DNA of 64,000 nucleotides from the NCBI RefSeq assembly GCF_001523745.2, contig NZ_CP013387.1, positions 744,001 through 808,000 of the forward strand, written 5' to 3'. Positions 51,236-61,702 of this stretch are shown here, piece after piece. Numbering within the stretch: the stretch's first letter is position 1; each line of letters starts with the position of its first letter. A model generated the notes under the pieces. It was not told where the DNA came from, searched no databases, and was given only the letters and a program-made list of their open reading frames with translations. The stretch is from Burkholderia mayonis (GTDB lineage: Bacteria > Pseudomonadota > Gammaproteobacteria > Burkholderiales > Burkholderiaceae). A program made the translations under genes and the position numbers.

Positions 51236-52222
51236 TCAGAGCGCGCGGAACGTCGCGTCGTAGCGCGATCGGCCGCGGCGCGAGCCGGGCGACGGTGTGT
51301 CGAGATAACGCACGCCGGTCAGTTGTTCGGATTTCTCCCACAGGCGGGCGCCCACCTGCACGTCGCGCGCCTGGTGCGGGATGCGCGCATCGGCCGGATA
51401 GCCGCGCGTCTCGCACAGGCGTGCGGGGCCGATGTACGCGCCGCCCTCGACGTCGGTCGTCGTCGCCGCATGGATCGCGGGCAGCGCGCCGACCTCGGCC
51501 GGCTGCGCGACGAAGCGGTTCGACAGACGCATCGCGAACGAGCCGAGCGGCGAGTTTTCCATTGTCGGACCGGCGAATTGCAGGTTGGTGGCCGCATAGC
51601 CCGGATGCGCGGCGACGCTCAGGATCGACAGTCCCGCGCGATCGAAGCGGCGCTGCAGCTCGAGCGTGAACATCAGGTTGGCGAGCTTGCTGTCGCAATA
51701 CGCGCGGTACTTGTTGTAGCCATGCTCGGCGAGCATGTTGTCGAGACGGATCTTGCCGAGCCGGTTGAAGCCGCTCGACATCGTCACGACGCGCGCGCGG
51801 TGAGACGCGCGCAGCGCAGGCAGCAGCAGGCCCGTCAGCGCGAAGTGGCCGAGATGGTTCGTCCCCATCTGCATTTCGAAGCCGTCGCGCGTGTGGCGCA
51901 GCGGCAGGAACATTACGCCCGCGTTGTTGCAGAGGATGTCGACACGGCCATGGCGGTCGGTGACGGCATCGGCAAAACGGCAGACGGAGGCGAGATCGGC
52001 GAGATCGAGCGACTCGACCTCGATGCGCGCGCGCGGATAACGGGTGCGGATCGTGTGCGCGGCCAGTTCGCCCTTCGCGGAATCCCGGCACCCCATCACC
52101 ACCTGCGCACTCTTGGCGGCGAGCGTTTCCGCGATCTGCCAGCCAAGACCGCTGTTGGCTCCTGTGACGACTGCTACTTTTCCGCCTTGCGGCAGCACAT
52201 GTTGCGCGCTCCATGCATGCAT
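51236..52222 (-). CDS. Short-chain dehydrogenase/reductase
   Basis: This 328-residue protein has the SDR cofactor motif TGANSGLG (20-27), NNAGV, an active-site YxxxK in YCDSK, and a preceding Ser in VVTMSSGF. Overall it resembles retinol dehydrogenase/WW-domain oxidoreductase-type SDRs, which are 300-330 residues long. The C-terminal 30 residues are Arg-rich. The start MHAWSAQ at 52222 has GGAGACGAAG directly before it; an in-frame ATG at 52234 overlaps that site. Substrate is unknown. A perfect 9-bp inverted repeat lies about 120 bases upstream and may control it, but no regulator gene is adjacent. Confidence 0.88.
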   Translation of the reverse strand: MHAWSAQHVLPQGGKVAVVTGANSGLGWQIAETLAAKSAQVVMGCRDSAKGELAAHTIRTRYPRARIEVESLDLADLASVCRFADAVTDRHGRVDILCNNAGVMFLPLRHTRDGFEMQMGTNHLGHFALTGLLLPALRASHRARVVTMSSGFNRLGKIRLDNMLAEHGYNKYRAYCDSKLANLMFTLELQRRFDRAGLSILSVAAHPGYAATNLQFAGPTMENSPLGSFAMRLSNRFVAQPAEVGALPAIHAATTTDVEGGAYIGPARLCETRGYPADARIPHQARDVQVGARLWEKSEQLTGVRYLDTPSPGSRRGRSRYDATFRAL

Positions 52223-52342
52223 CTTCGTCTCCATCGGTGGCACGCCGTGGGGCGGCGCGTTCACGAGCCCGTTTTTTGCGTGGACGGACCCTAGATCCGG
52301 TGCATCGGAGCAGCGGTGCCGCCGTCGTCCGCGCCTCACACA

Positions 52343-52366
52343 CCGTTACATTGATTGATGTAACGG
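52343..52366. promoter_or_regulatory. TetR-type palindrome upstream of the SDR gene
   Basis: CCGTTACAT (52343-52351) and ATGTAACGG (52358-52366) form a perfect 9-bp inverted repeat around TGATTG. Size and symmetry fit operators of TetR-family repressors of oxidoreductase genes. The start of the SDR gene is about 120 bases away on the minus strand, and the DUF3331 gene ends 103 bases on the other side. Confidence 0.6.
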
Positions 52367-52468
52367 TAGTGACGCGAGCCGGCGAAAACAAGGGGCAAGC
52401 TAGAGACGCCGCTCTAACCGCCCGTGGCGCGGCGCGACATCGGCCGCGTCGGCGGCGGGATCGTGGCG

Positions 52469-52759
52469 TTACTTGCCGCTCGTATGGCCGAGCACTTCGG
52501 CGGCGGAGATCATCGCGCCTGCATTGGCGGGCGCCGGACGCTCAGCGGGGCGGAACACTTCGTCGCCGCGATGAATCACCTGGCGCGACAGCGCGCAGGT
52601 GCCGGTGCGCTGCGCGAAGCGGCGGCGCCAGCGTTGCTCGCCGTAGTGACAGCGGCCGGGTTCGACCCAGCGGACGACGAGCAGCGTGTCGGAGCGTTCG
52701 AGGATTTCGACGTGAACGTCAGCGGGATCGAGCACAGGCTGGGATTTGGAGGACTTCAT
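52469..52759 (-). CDS. DUF3331 protein
   Basis: This 96-residue soluble protein has the core VEILERSDTLLVVRWVEPGR, then CHYGEQRW, and later HRGDEVFRP and PAPANAGAMI, a pattern I associate with DUF3331, a small family abundant in Burkholderia. No function is known to me. The start at 52759 has AGGAAAC on the minus strand. The AT-rich DNA at 52780-52950 is its likely promoter region. It reads towards the SDR gene but a 246-base gap with the palindrome lies between. Confidence 0.8.
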   Translation of the reverse strand: MKSSKSQPVLDPADVHVEILERSDTLLVVRWVEPGRCHYGEQRWRRRFAQRTGTCALSRQVIHRGDEVFRPAERPAPANAGAMISAAEVLGHTSGK

Positions 52760-53873
52760 TTTGCCGTTTCCTAAAGCTCGTGCGGTATCGGCCTAGGCAG
52801 TTATTGCAACTGCTTTCCGTCGATTCCGTAGCGATTTCCATTAGAGGGGTGCGCTAAATGTAAGCGCGCTTGCGCGGAAAAAACATCCTGTCTGGCTCAA
52901 ATTACTTTTTGCCGATTTAGAAATAATCGATTTCCATTAGCAGGCAAAAGTGGCGTGCCCAGTCGTTCACTCGAATGGTGCACGAACCGGGTGCGAAATG
53001 GCGCCCGAATCCCGCTGCGGCGCGCCGCGAGCCGTTCGCGCCGTTCGCGGCCGGCTGCCGCGATGTGCGGATGTGTGGCGGCGGCGCGCGTCTTGTCACG
53101 ATGTTTTACTGCGTGTCAAGGTTTGTCGCTTCGACGCAAAGGCGAATCGTGCGATTGTTTTGCCGCCGATGCGTTCGACTGCGTTGTGGTTAATCCTGCG
53201 TTCGATTCGGCTGCATTGATCGTTGCGACGATGTTCGTTGTGAAAATTGCAAAGCGCTATTCGTTCAACATGCAGTGATTTCTCGGCGGGTTAGTCGGTT
53301 GCATATTGTGCGATGACCGATTAAGTGCCGCGTTTCGACGAGCGCGCGAAATCGTTTGCGCAATTCCGCGCAATGTCGGATTTGCTTCGTTGCCGAGAAA
53401 CGGAGCGGGATGCGGCGACGATGCTCGGTCTCGTTCGGCGGATCGCATTTGCTGGATCAATCGATCGATGAGCGGCGGGTGCGCATCGGGGGGCGGGCGC
53501 ATGTCGCGTATCGGATATCGCATGTGCGCGGCGATTGTCTTCGCGCAGCCATCGGATGCTCGGCGAGCGCGCTTCGTCGAGCAGGCTCGACGGTAATGGA
53601 GATCGATGCATTGCTCGGCACGCTCGTCGCTCGCCGAATGTCGCCCGATGCACCGCGCGCCCCGGACGCGCGGATCAAGCATCATCTGACGCTTCGTGCG
53701 GATTGACCATGCATCGCATGTCGAACGACATGCCGGACGATTCATGTCGCGCGGCTCGCTACCGCCGGAGCACGGCGTCCGCGGCGCATGGTCGTCGAGC
53801 GCCGACGTGTTCGCGAGCGCGTTGAACATTTTCCGGCCGCGGCCAATTCGCTCGCGCTCGCATCCGCTTCGAA
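52760..53873. other. About 1.1 kb without a supportable gene
   Basis: Every open frame here is short, rich in Arg, Ala and Ser, and lacks a ribosome site. I see no recognisable protein. The part at 52790-52950 is AT-rich and probably promoter DNA for the DUF3331 gene. From 53120 to 53300 base composition is more even than in coding DNA of this window, which suggests decayed or non-coding sequence. Confidence 0.5.
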
Positions 53874-55118
53874 TCAGAGAAACCGCTCGACGCGAAACGG
53901 TGCGACGTTCGCGGCGGTCGGCTCGCCGCACATCATCTCCGCGAGCAGGCGTCCCGTGATCGGTCCGAGCGTGAGCCCGTGATGATTGTGTCCGAACGCG
54001 AACCACATCCCGCGGTGCCGCGGCGCGGCGCCGATCACCGGACGCATGTCCGGCGTGCACGGCCGAAAGCCGAGCCATGGCTCGGGGTCGAGCCGCGGGC
54101 CGAGCCTGAACGTCGGCTGCGCGACGCGTTCCGCGCGTGCGAGCTGCACGCCTGTCGGCGGCAGCGTGCGCGCGGCGATCTCGACGCCCGTCGTGAGCCG
54201 CAGCCCGCTGCGCATCGGCGCGACGACGTAGCCGTGCTCGAGATCGACGACGGGCGCGGACAGCGACGCGCCGTCGGGCGGCGCGTAATGCATGTGGTAG
54301 CCGCGCTTCTCGCGCAGCGGAATCCGGTAGCCGAACTTCGCGAACACCGTATCGGACCACGGGCCGAGCGCGACGACGACCTCGCGCGCCGCCGCGACGC
54401 CGTCGGCCGTGCGCACGCGCCAGCCGTCGCCGCTCGACTCGATGCTCGCCGCATCGCCTTCGAGCAGCGCGCCGCCGTTGCGCTCGAAGAGCCGTGCGTA
54501 CGCTTTGACGAGCGCGCCGGGATCGACGACGCTCTTCGGGTCAAGCCAGTGCAGCGCGCCGCAGAACCCCGGGCCGAGCGCGGGCTCTTGCGCGGCGAGC
54601 GCGGACGCGTCGAGCGTCGCCACGCGAAGGCCGTGCCGGCTCGCGCTGTGCAGTGCGTCGCTTGTCGCATGCGCGAGGCGGGCGGGCGCGCGATACGCCT
54701 CGATCCAGCCGCGCGCGCGTACGAGGTCGCCCGCGTTCGCGCGCGCGATCAGCGCGTCGTGCTCGGCGACGCTGCGCTCGATGAGCGGCAGCAGATCGCG
54801 CGCGGCGGCCGCGTGGCGGCGCGGCGACGATTCCCACCAGAAGCGCGCGAGCCACGGCGCGAACGACGGCAGCGACGCGTGATGCCAATAGAGTGCGGTC
54901 GAGCGGTTCGTCGCGTAGCGCAGCAGCGCGAGCGGGCTGCGCGGAAACGCATACGGCGCGACCGACGAGCGCTCGATGAGTCCGGCGTTGCCGAAGCTCG
55001 TGCCGTCGCCGGGCGCGCCGCGATCGACGAGCGCGACCCGGCGGCCGCGATCCTGCAGGTGCAGCGCGGCCGATACGCCGACGATGCCTGCGCCGAGAAC
55101 GATGACGTCGAAATCCAT
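53874..55118 (-). CDS. DadA-like FAD-dependent amino acid oxidoreductase
   Basis: This 414-residue protein has the FAD-binding Rossmann motif VIVLGAGIVGVSAALHL at the N-terminus. DAO-family segments follow (SFGNAGLIERSSVAPYAFPR and the C-terminal GHNHHGLTLGPITGRLLAEM). It probably oxidises a D-amino acid or another secondary/primary amine to the keto or imino product and passes electrons to the respiratory chain. It could equally be a hydroxyproline-type dehydrogenase; the sequence does not settle substrate. The start MDFDVIVLGAG at 55118 is fixed by the fold, though its ribosome site is weak. It is divergent from the liv operon across 866 bases, so a link in amino acid uptake and use is possible. 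Confidence 0.88.
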   Translation of the reverse strand: MDFDVIVLGAGIVGVSAALHLQDRGRRVALVDRGAPGDGTSFGNAGLIERSSVAPYAFPRSPLALLRYATNRSTALYWHHASLPSFAPWLARFWWESSPRRHAAAARDLLPLIERSVAEHDALIARANAGDLVRARGWIEAYRAPARLAHATSDALHSASRHGLRVATLDASALAAQEPALGPGFCGALHWLDPKSVVDPGALVKAYARLFERNGGALLEGDAASIESSGDGWRVRTADGVAAAREVVVALGPWSDTVFAKFGYRIPLREKRGYHMHYAPPDGASLSAPVVDLEHGYVVAPMRSGLRLTTGVEIAARTLPPTGVQLARAERVAQPTFRLGPRLDPEPWLGFRPCTPDMRPVIGAAPRHRGMWFAFGHNHHGLTLGPITGRLLAEMMCGEPTAANVAPFRVERFL

Positions 55119-55984
55119 GAGGCGAGTGTCAGTGATGTGCAGTGCGGATGGCGGACGGATTCCCGCCAGATGAATGTCGCGCGATCGCACGGTCGCACGA
55201 CGACCGAAGCGCGCGGCCGGCCGACGCGGAACCGCCGAAAACGGCAAGCCGATTCGACAGGCGATCGAAAGAAATGTCTGGCCGGCCGCGCGATTGCATT
55301 ATTTCATTGAAATATCAAAACGCCTGCTATGGCCCCAACGAAGGTGCCGCCATATGCACGTTCGTGGGCGAACCTTGCATCGACGTCGTGCCGGTTCGGA
55401 CGGGCCATGCGGTTGCACCTCGGTCTGGATGTCGGGCCGCACGCCGTCGTCGCGACCGTCTCCGAGTTCGCTCGGCCCACGCGACGGTGCGGTGCAGCGT
55501 CGCGTCAAGTGCCCGTATGTAAAGATGAATTGCGCCAAATGACCGCGCGAAATGCGTCGTGAACCTTGAATTGGATTGCGGTGCAACACGTCGCAATCGG
55601 GCGCAACCGGGAGCTTGCACGCTCGGTTGGACTGCGTATTTTCCCTGATTCGTCAGCTATTTCTGGTCAGACGCATGAAAAACGATCCTATAATTTCGGC
55701 TGCCTTGCCAACGGCTGTCGGCAGATCCGTCCGACGAGCGGTTAGGTAAGCGGGGCAGGCGAATCGCTTGCGCAATACAAGACGCATCACGTTGTCTTTC
55801 CGAACCAAGGTCTCCGTCTTTCGCGACGGCGGCTGACACTGCCGGGCCCCGCAAGCGCTATTCCATCTGCAGGTCCGTCTATCCGTCTCGGGCGTGCTCC
55901 AAGTCGTTTCGTCCACGGGTGTTGTTCGATTGCGCAGGTCATGCCGCCTTGCCCGTGTGACTAAACATAATCGAGGAGCTCCTG
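55119..55984. other. Divergent spacer upstream of the liv operon
   Basis: No gene is supported in these 866 bases. A perfect TATAAT lies at 55689-55694, but its -35 region is poor. If it is the liv promoter, the operon has a leader of about 280 bases before livK. The leader contains GC-rich inverted stretches but no riboswitch that I recognise. Confidence 0.45.
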
Positions 55985-57100
55985 ATGATGCTGTCCCGTC
56001 TTTCGTCCATCTCTCTTGCCGCGATGCTTGCCGTCGCCGGCGCCGCGGCCCGTGCGGAAACCGTGAAGATCGCCATTGCCGGCCCGATGAGCGGCTCGGT
56101 CGCTCAGTACGGCGACATGGTCAAGGCCGGCGCGCTGACGGCGATCGAGCAGATCAACGCAGCCGGCGGCGCGGGCGGCAACAAGCTCGAGGCGGTGATG
56201 ATGGACGACGCGTGCGAGCCGAAGCAGGCGGTCGCGGTTGCGAACAAGATCGTCAGCCAGAAGATCAAGTACGTGATCGGCCACGTGTGCTCGGGCTCGA
56301 CGATTCCGGCGTCCGACATCTACGAGAACGAAGGCATCGTGATGGTCACGCCGTCCGCGACCGCGCCGCAGCTCACCGAAGGCAAGAAGCGCAAGTTCGT
56401 GTTCCGGACGATCGGCCGCGACGATCAGCAAGGCCCGGCCGCCGCGCAATACATCATCAACAAGGTCAAGCCGAAGAAGGTTGCCGTGCTGCACGACAAG
56501 CAGTCGTACGGCCAAGGCATCGCATCGTCCGTGAAGAAGGATCTCGAAGCGGCGAAGATCCCCGTCGTGCTGTTCGAAGGCATCAACGCGGGCGATTCGG
56601 ACTACTCGGCGACCATCACGAAGCTGAAGTCGCAAGGCGTCGACTTCGTCTACTTCGGCGGCTATCACCCGGAAATGGGCCTCTTGTTGCGCCAGGCGCG
56701 CGAGCAGGGCGTGAAGGCCGCGTTCATGGGACCGGAAGGCGTCGGTAACAAGGACGTGACCGCGATCGCGGGTCCCGCGTCCGAAGGCATGCTCGTCACG
56801 CTGCCCGCCGACTTCACCGCCGATCCGGCCAACGCGGCCCTCGTGAAGGCGTTTGCCGACAAGAAGCGCGATCCGAACGGCCCGTTCCAGATGCCCGCGT
56901 ATTCGGCGGTGAAGATCATCGCCGATTCGATCGCGGGCGCGAAGACCACCGATCCGACGAAGGTCGCCGCGTACATGCACCAGCACGGCTTCGACACGCC
57001 GATCGGCAAGGTGTCGTACGACGCGCAGGGCGACCTGAAGGCGTTCAAGTTCGTCGTCTACAAGTGGCACAAGGACGCGACCAAGACGGCCGCCAACTAA
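55985..57100 (+). CDS. livK: Branched-chain amino acid-type ABC transporter binding protein
   Basis: This 371-residue periplasmic protein of the Leu/Ile/Val-binding family has a signal peptide (cut near residue 24, AAARA). The typical opening VKIAIAGPMSGSVAQYGDMV and the hinge segment YVIGHVCSGSTIPASDIYEN with SATAPQLTEGKKRKFVFRTI follow. It presents an amino acid to LivHM. Length and spacing agree with LivJ/LivK. The start follows GAGGAG (55971-55976); Met1 and Met2 are both possible. It is separated from livH by a strong stem-loop, as expected for a protein needed in excess. Confidence 0.95.
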   Translation: MMLSRLSSISLAAMLAVAGAAARAETVKIAIAGPMSGSVAQYGDMVKAGALTAIEQINAAGGAGGNKLEAVMMDDACEPKQAVAVANKIVSQKIKYVIGHVCSGSTIPASDIYENEGIVMVTPSATAPQLTEGKKRKFVFRTIGRDDQQGPAAAQYIINKVKPKKVAVLHDKQSYGQGIASSVKKDLEAAKIPVVLFEGINAGDSDYSATITKLKSQGVDFVYFGGYHPEMGLLLRQAREQGVKAAFMGPEGVGNKDVTAIAGPASEGMLVTLPADFTADPANAALVKAFADKKRDPNGPFQMPAYSAVKIIADSIAGAKTTDPTKVAAYMHQHGFDTPIGKVSYDAQGDLKAFKFVVYKWHKDATKTAAN

Positions 57101-57121
57101 TCGGAGTATCTGCCCGCCCGT

Positions 57122-57150
57122 CCGCCCCGCCGCACGTTCGCGCGGGGCGG
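57122..57150 (+). terminator. GC-rich stem-loop between livK and livH
   Basis: CCGCCCCGC (57122-57130) pairs with GCGGGGCGG (57142-57150) around an 11-base loop, 22 bases after the livK stop. There is no T-run. It may stabilise the livK mRNA or partly stop transcription, giving more binding protein than permease. Confidence 0.55.
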
Positions 57151-57295
57151 GTCGCATTGGCCCGGCGCCGCCGCGCGAGCAGCGGGCCGCGGCGCGGCGG
57201 GCGTGTCGAGATCGGACGCCCGTGCGCGGCGTGCGCCGCCGCTTTCATGAGCGGCCGCGCACGCACGCGCGTCGGCGCGAACGGGAGCTTCCCGC

Positions 57296-58222
57296 ATGAA
57301 TGAATTCTTTCCGCAATTCGCCCAGCAACTGGTCAACGGCCTCACGCTGGGCGCGATCTATGCGTTGATCGCCATCGGCTATTCGATGGTCTACGGGATC
57401 ATCGGCATGATCAATTTCGCCCACGGCGAGATCTACATGATCGGCGCGTACGTCGGGCTCGTCACCCTGACCGCGATCGGCGCGTCGGCGGGCTATCCGC
57501 TGCCGCTCGTGCTCGGTGCGGCACTCGTCGTATCGGTCGTCGTCACCGGGCTTTATGGGTTCGCAGTCGAGCGCGTCGCGTACCGGCCGCTGCGCGGCGG
57601 GCCGCGGCTCGTGCCGCTCATCTCCGCGATCGGCATGTCGATCTTTCTGCAGAACTACGTGCAGATCGGCCAGGGCGCGCGCGACATGTCGGTGCCCGTG
57701 CTGATTTCCGGCGCGTTCGACATTCATGTCGGCGGCGACTTCGACGTGACGGTGCCGTATGCGCGTCTTCTGATCGTCTGCGTGACGATCGTGCTGATGA
57801 TCGCGCTCACGCTGTTCATCTCGCGTTCGCGGATGGGCCGCGCGTGCCGCGCGTGCGCCGAGGACATGCGGATGGCGAACCTGCTCGGCATCGACACGAA
57901 CCGCGTGATCTCGTTCACGTTCGTGCTGGGTGCGATGCTCGCCGCAGTGGGCGGCGTGCTGATCGGGCTCACGATCGGCAAGCTCAATCCGTACATCGGC
58001 TTCGTCGCGGGCATCAAGGCATTCACGGCCGCGGTGCTGGGCGGCATCGGCAGCATTCCCGGCGCGATGCTGGGCGGCGTGCTGCTCGGTCTCGCGGAGA
58101 CCTTCGCATCCGGCTACATGCCCGCCGAGTACAAGGACGTGGTGGCCTTCGGCCTCCTCGTACTGATCCTGCTGTTCCGTCCGTCGGGCCTGCTCGGCAA
58201 GTCGGACATCGAAAAGGTGTGA
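57296..58222 (+). CDS. livH: LivH, ABC transporter permease
   Basis: This 308-residue inner-membrane permease has about eight helices. It starts [20 protein letters not shown] and has the family segments [20 protein letters not shown] and [15 protein letters not shown]. The EAA-like loop near 185-200 is [20 protein letters not shown]. It pairs with LivM to form the channel. GGGAG (57283-57287) lies eight bases before the start. The stop is eight bases before livM. Confidence 0.95.
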   Translation: MNEFFPQFAQQLVNGLTLGAIYALIAIGYSMVYGIIGMINFAHGEIYMIGAYVGLVTLTAIGASAGYPLPLVLGAALVVSVVVTGLYGFAVERVAYRPLRGGPRLVPLISAIGMSIFLQNYVQIGQGARDMSVPVLISGAFDIHVGGDFDVTVPYARLLIVCVTIVLMIALTLFISRSRMGRACRACAEDMRMANLLGIDTNRVISFTFVLGAMLAAVGGVLIGLTIGKLNPYIGFVAGIKAFTAAVLGGIGSIPGAMLGGVLLGLAETFASGYMPAEYKDVVAFGLLVLILLFRPSGLLGKSDIEKV

Positions 58223-58230
58223 GGCCGCCC

Positions 58231-59502
58231 ATGAATCAAGCGATGACTTCCGTCCGCACGACGGCCGGCGCGCCGGCCGTCCAGTCGCTCAAGCACGCGG
58301 TGACGGCCGCCGTGCTGACGGCGATCCTCACGGTGCCGATCCTCGGTCTCCAGTTGAAGCTCGACGGCTATCAGGTCGTGCTCGAAGCGCACTGGCGGCC
58401 GGTCTGGATCGCGGTTGCCGCCGTGTTCCTGTTCCAGCTGTTCAAGCCCGCGCTGCTGCGTGCGAAGGCGGCGGTGCGCCTGCCCGCGGCGGCGCCGCTC
58501 GGCGCGCGGCAGCAGCGCGCGATCGTCTGGGCGCTCGTCGCGATCGGCTTCTTGTTGCCGTTCTTCGGCTCGCGCGGCGCGATCGACGTCGCGACGCTCG
58601 CGCTCATCTACGTGATCCTCGGCCTCGGCCTGAACATCGTCGTCGGCTTCGCCGGGCTGCTCGATCTCGGCTATGTCGGCTTCTATGCGGTCGGCGGCTA
58701 CACGTATGCGCTCCTCAACCAGTACTTCGGGCTGACGTTCTGGGAATGCCTGCCGCTCGCCGCGCTCGCGTCGGCTACGTTCGGCTTCCTGCTCGGCTTT
58801 CCGGTGCTGCGGCTGCGCGGCGACTATCTCGCGATCGTCACGCTCGGCTTCGGCGAGATCATCCGTCTGCTCGCGAACAACCTGACGAGCATCACGGGCG
58901 GCCCGGACGGCATCTCCGGCATTCCGAAGCCGACCGTGTTCGGCTTCGAGATGGCGAGAAGCGCGAGCGTCGAGGGCGCGAAGACGTTCCACGAGCTGAT
59001 CGGGCTCGAGTACAGCGGCGAGCACGTCGTGATCTTCCTGTACCTGATCGCGCTCGTGCTCGTTTGCTTCACGCTGTTCGTGACGAGCCGGCTGATCCGG
59101 ATGCCGATGGGCCGCGCGTGGGAAGCGCTGCGCGACGACGAGATCGCCTGCCGGTCGCTCGGCCTCAACCCGACGCGCATCAAGCTGTCGGCGTTCACGC
59201 TCGGCGCGTCGTTCGCCGGCATCGGCGGCGCGTTCTTCGCGGCGCGCCAGGGGCTCGTGAATCCCGAGTCGTTCACGTTCATCGAATCCGCGCTGATTCT
59301 CGCGATCGTCGTGCTGGGCGGGATGGGCTCGCAGCTCGGCGTGATCCTCGCGGCGATCCTGCTGACCTTGCTGCCCGAAATCGCGCGCGGCTTCGCCGAG
59401 TACCGGATGCTGATGTTCGGCCTCGTGATGGTGTTGATGATGATGTGGCGTCCGCAGGGCCTGCTGCCCGCGAGCCGTCCCCACGTGGAGCTGCCGCAAT
59501 GA
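58231..59502 (+). CDS. livM: LivM, ABC transporter permease
   Basis: This 423-residue permease has an extra N-terminal hydrophobic part (about 20-110) before the conserved LivM core. The core has [40 protein letters not shown] and the loop [20 protein letters not shown] that contacts the ATPases. It forms the channel with LivH. It starts at ATG 58231 with GAGG (58221-58224) six bases upstream, and its stop overlaps the livG start. Confidence 0.95.
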   Translation: MNQAMTSVRTTAGAPAVQSLKHAVTAAVLTAILTVPILGLQLKLDGYQVVLEAHWRPVWIAVAAVFLFQLFKPALLRAKAAVRLPAAAPLGARQQRAIVWALVAIGFLLPFFGSRGAIDVATLALIYVILGLGLNIVVGFAGLLDLGYVGFYAVGGYTYALLNQYFGLTFWECLPLAALASATFGFLLGFPVLRLRGDYLAIVTLGFGEIIRLLANNLTSITGGPDGISGIPKPTVFGFEMARSASVEGAKTFHELIGLEYSGEHVVIFLYLIALVLVCFTLFVTSRLIRMPMGRAWEALRDDEIACRSLGLNPTRIKLSAFTLGASFAGIGGAFFAARQGLVNPESFTFIESALILAIVVLGGMGSQLGVILAAILLTLLPEIARGFAEYRMLMFGLVMVLMMMWRPQGLLPASRPHVELPQ

Positions 59503-60272
59503 GCGCGACGACGGAAATGCTGAAGGTAGCCGCGCTGCAGATGCGCTTCGGCGGCCTGCTCGCGGTGGACGGGATCGATTTCGACGTGCGCCGCGACGAG
59601 GTGTTCGCGATCATTGGTCCGAACGGCGCGGGCAAGACGACGGTGTTCAACTGCATCGGCGGGTTCTATCGGCCGACGTCGGGCCGCGTCGTGCTCGACG
59701 GCCACGCGATCGGAGGCTTGATGAGCCATCAGGTCGCGCGCAAGGGGCTCGTGCGGACATTCCAGAACATTCGGCTCTTCAAGTCGCTGACGGTCGTCGA
59801 GAACCTGCTCGTCGCCCAGCACCGGCTGGTGAAGTCGGGGCTCCTGCACGGCCTCTTCGCGACGCCGGCGTATCGCCGCGCGGAGCGCGAAGCGCTCGAG
59901 CGCGCGGCGGTGTGGCTCGATCGAATGAACCTGACGGCGGTCGCGAACCGGCCCGCGGGCACGCTTTCGTACGGGCATCAGCGCCGCCTCGAGATCGCGC
60001 GCTGCATGATCACGAACCCGCGCCTTCTGATGCTCGACGAGCCGGCGGCGGGCCTCAATCCGCAGGAGAAGGTCGAGCTGCAGCATCTGATCGACCGTCT
60101 GCGCCGCGAATTCGGCGTCGCGGTGCTGCTGATCGAGCACGACATGAGTCTCGTGATGGGCGTCTCGGATCGCATTCTGGTGATGGAGCACGGCCGGCCG
60201 ATCATGATCGGCAAGCCCGACGAAGTGCGCAACGATCCGCGCGTGATCAAGGCCTATCTGGGAGAGGAGTGA
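59499..60272 (+). CDS. livG: LivG, ABC transporter ATP-binding subunit
   Basis: This 257-residue ATPase has Walker A GPNGAGKT (40-47), a signature region [14 protein letters not shown] and Walker [12 protein letters not shown], followed by the switch HDMSLVM. The signature reads LSYGHQ rather than LSGGQ, which is normal for LivG. The start overlaps the livM stop, and its stop overlaps the livF start (TGATG). Confidence 0.96.
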   Translation: MSATTEMLKVAALQMRFGGLLAVDGIDFDVRRDEVFAIIGPNGAGKTTVFNCIGGFYRPTSGRVVLDGHAIGGLMSHQVARKGLVRTFQNIRLFKSLTVVENLLVAQHRLVKSGLLHGLFATPAYRRAEREALERAAVWLDRMNLTAVANRPAGTLSYGHQRRLEIARCMITNPRLLMLDEPAAGLNPQEKVELQHLIDRLRREFGVAVLLIEHDMSLVMGVSDRILVMEHGRPIMIGKPDEVRNDPRVIKAYLGEE

Positions 60273-60973
60273 TGCTGAAGCTGGAGAAGGTCCACACGCA
60301 TTACGGCGCGATCGAGGCGCTGTCGGGCGTGTCGATCGAGGTGAAGAAGGGCGAGATCGTCACGCTGATCGGCAGCAACGGCGCGGGCAAGACGACGCTG
60401 ATGATGACCGTGTGCGGCACGCCGCGCGCGTCGAGCGGGCGTGTGCTGTTCGAGGGCGACGACATTACCGCGATGCCGACGCACGAGATCATGCGCCAAG
60501 GGCTCGCGATCTCGCCGGAAGGGCGCCGCGTGTTCCCGAGCCTGACCGTGCTCGAGAATCTGAAGATGGGCGGCTTCTTCGCGAACCGTCATGAGATCGA
60601 CGAAGGCGTCGAGCACGTGTATCGCCTGTTTCCGCGGCTGAAGGAGCGAGCAGCGCAGCGGGCGGGCACGATGTCGGGCGGCGAGCAGCAGATGCTCGCG
60701 ATCGGCCGCGCGCTGATGAGCCGGCCGCGCCTCTTGCTGCTCGACGAGCCGACGCTCGGCCTCGCGCCGCTCGTGATCGCGCAGATCTTCGACATCATCC
60801 GGACGATTCGCGGCGAAGGCGTCACGGTTTTCCTCGTCGAGCAGAACGCGCACAAGGCGCTGCAGGTTGCCGATCGCGGCTATGTGCTCGAAACGGGGCG
60901 GGTCGTGCTCGCCGACACCGGCGCGAACCTGCTGGAGAACGACCGGATCCGGAGCGCGTATCTCGGTGGGTAA
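60272..60973 (+). CDS. livF: LivF, ABC transporter ATP-binding subunit
   Basis: This 233-residue ATPase has Walker A GSNGAGKT (34-41), signature MSGGEQQMLAIGRAL and Walker B LLLLDEPTLGL, then the switch glutamine/asparagine region VEQNAHKAL typical of LivF. It starts at 60272 behind GGAGAGGAG (60261-60269). It is the last gene of the operon; a hairpin with 7-bp stem at 61070-61087 lacks a T-run. Confidence 0.96.
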   Translation: MLKLEKVHTHYGAIEALSGVSIEVKKGEIVTLIGSNGAGKTTLMMTVCGTPRASSGRVLFEGDDITAMPTHEIMRQGLAISPEGRRVFPSLTVLENLKMGGFFANRHEIDEGVEHVYRLFPRLKERAAQRAGTMSGGEQQMLAIGRALMSRPRLLLLDEPTLGLAPLVIAQIFDIIRTIRGEGVTVFLVEQNAHKALQVADRGYVLETGRVVLADTGANLLENDRIRSAYLGG

Positions 60974-61702
60974 TGCGGCGTTTCTGCGAGCGTGATGCCT
61001 GCGGAACGAGAAACGGACGAATGCGCATCTCCGAAAAGCAGAATATTGCGTATTCGTTCGAATTCATCGAGCACATGTAAATGTGCTTCAGCCCACATAA
61101 CTCGCCATTCGCGCGAGTTCATGCAATTACCATATTCGTTTATTTCGAATGGCACTTTATCAGACTGCGTGCGAATGCAGCCGATGTCGCGCTGATCAGG
61201 CTCCATCCGCAGTTGTATCGCCCCCCTGTGGCCGCCGCGCATTTTGCGGAGAATTCGAAGGAAAGTCGCGGAGAACGCTGGAATTTACAGTGTCAAAGGC
61301 CGCGAGTGACAAGTCTGCGCGAGTGAAGCCGTGCTGTCTCGATATTGTTTGGACTCCTCCTTTATATCTCCATTCGGCCTGGGAAAATTCCTGGGCTAGC
61401 CGTTGAAACAATCCAGCTTTTAGTGAACGTTTCGTGGGCTAATATCGATAAATCAATGCGATAAATACATATGCCGATCTATCTGCTTTATCGCCAGTAA
61501 GGTTTACTTTTACAAAAAAATCACTATGATTCACGAGGCGTAAGAACTTTGTCGGCTTGGTCAAGCTGCTAAGGAATGCGAATCGAGCTGCCAAGGTTCA
61601 CCGTGGGATCGCTGCGGTCATGTCGATCGACGACGCCGCTTCGGAGCGCAGTCGATCCTGCCCGTCGAAGCGATGACGTTCATTGATTAGGGAGGCGTTC
61701 TT
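60974..61702 (+). promoter_or_regulatory. Intergenic region with candidate promoter of the M23 peptidase gene
   Basis: No gene is supported in these 729 bases. TTTACT (61503-61508) and TATGAT (61525-61530) are spaced by 16 bases in AT-rich DNA and would start a transcript about 165 bases before the peptidase gene. A hairpin AGCACAT/ATGTGCT lies at 61070-61087. Confidence 0.45.

Noticed and set aside
53306..53959. Several overlapping short open frames on both strands
   Set aside because: All lack ribosome sites, are rich in Arg and Ser, and overlap each other without one standing out.
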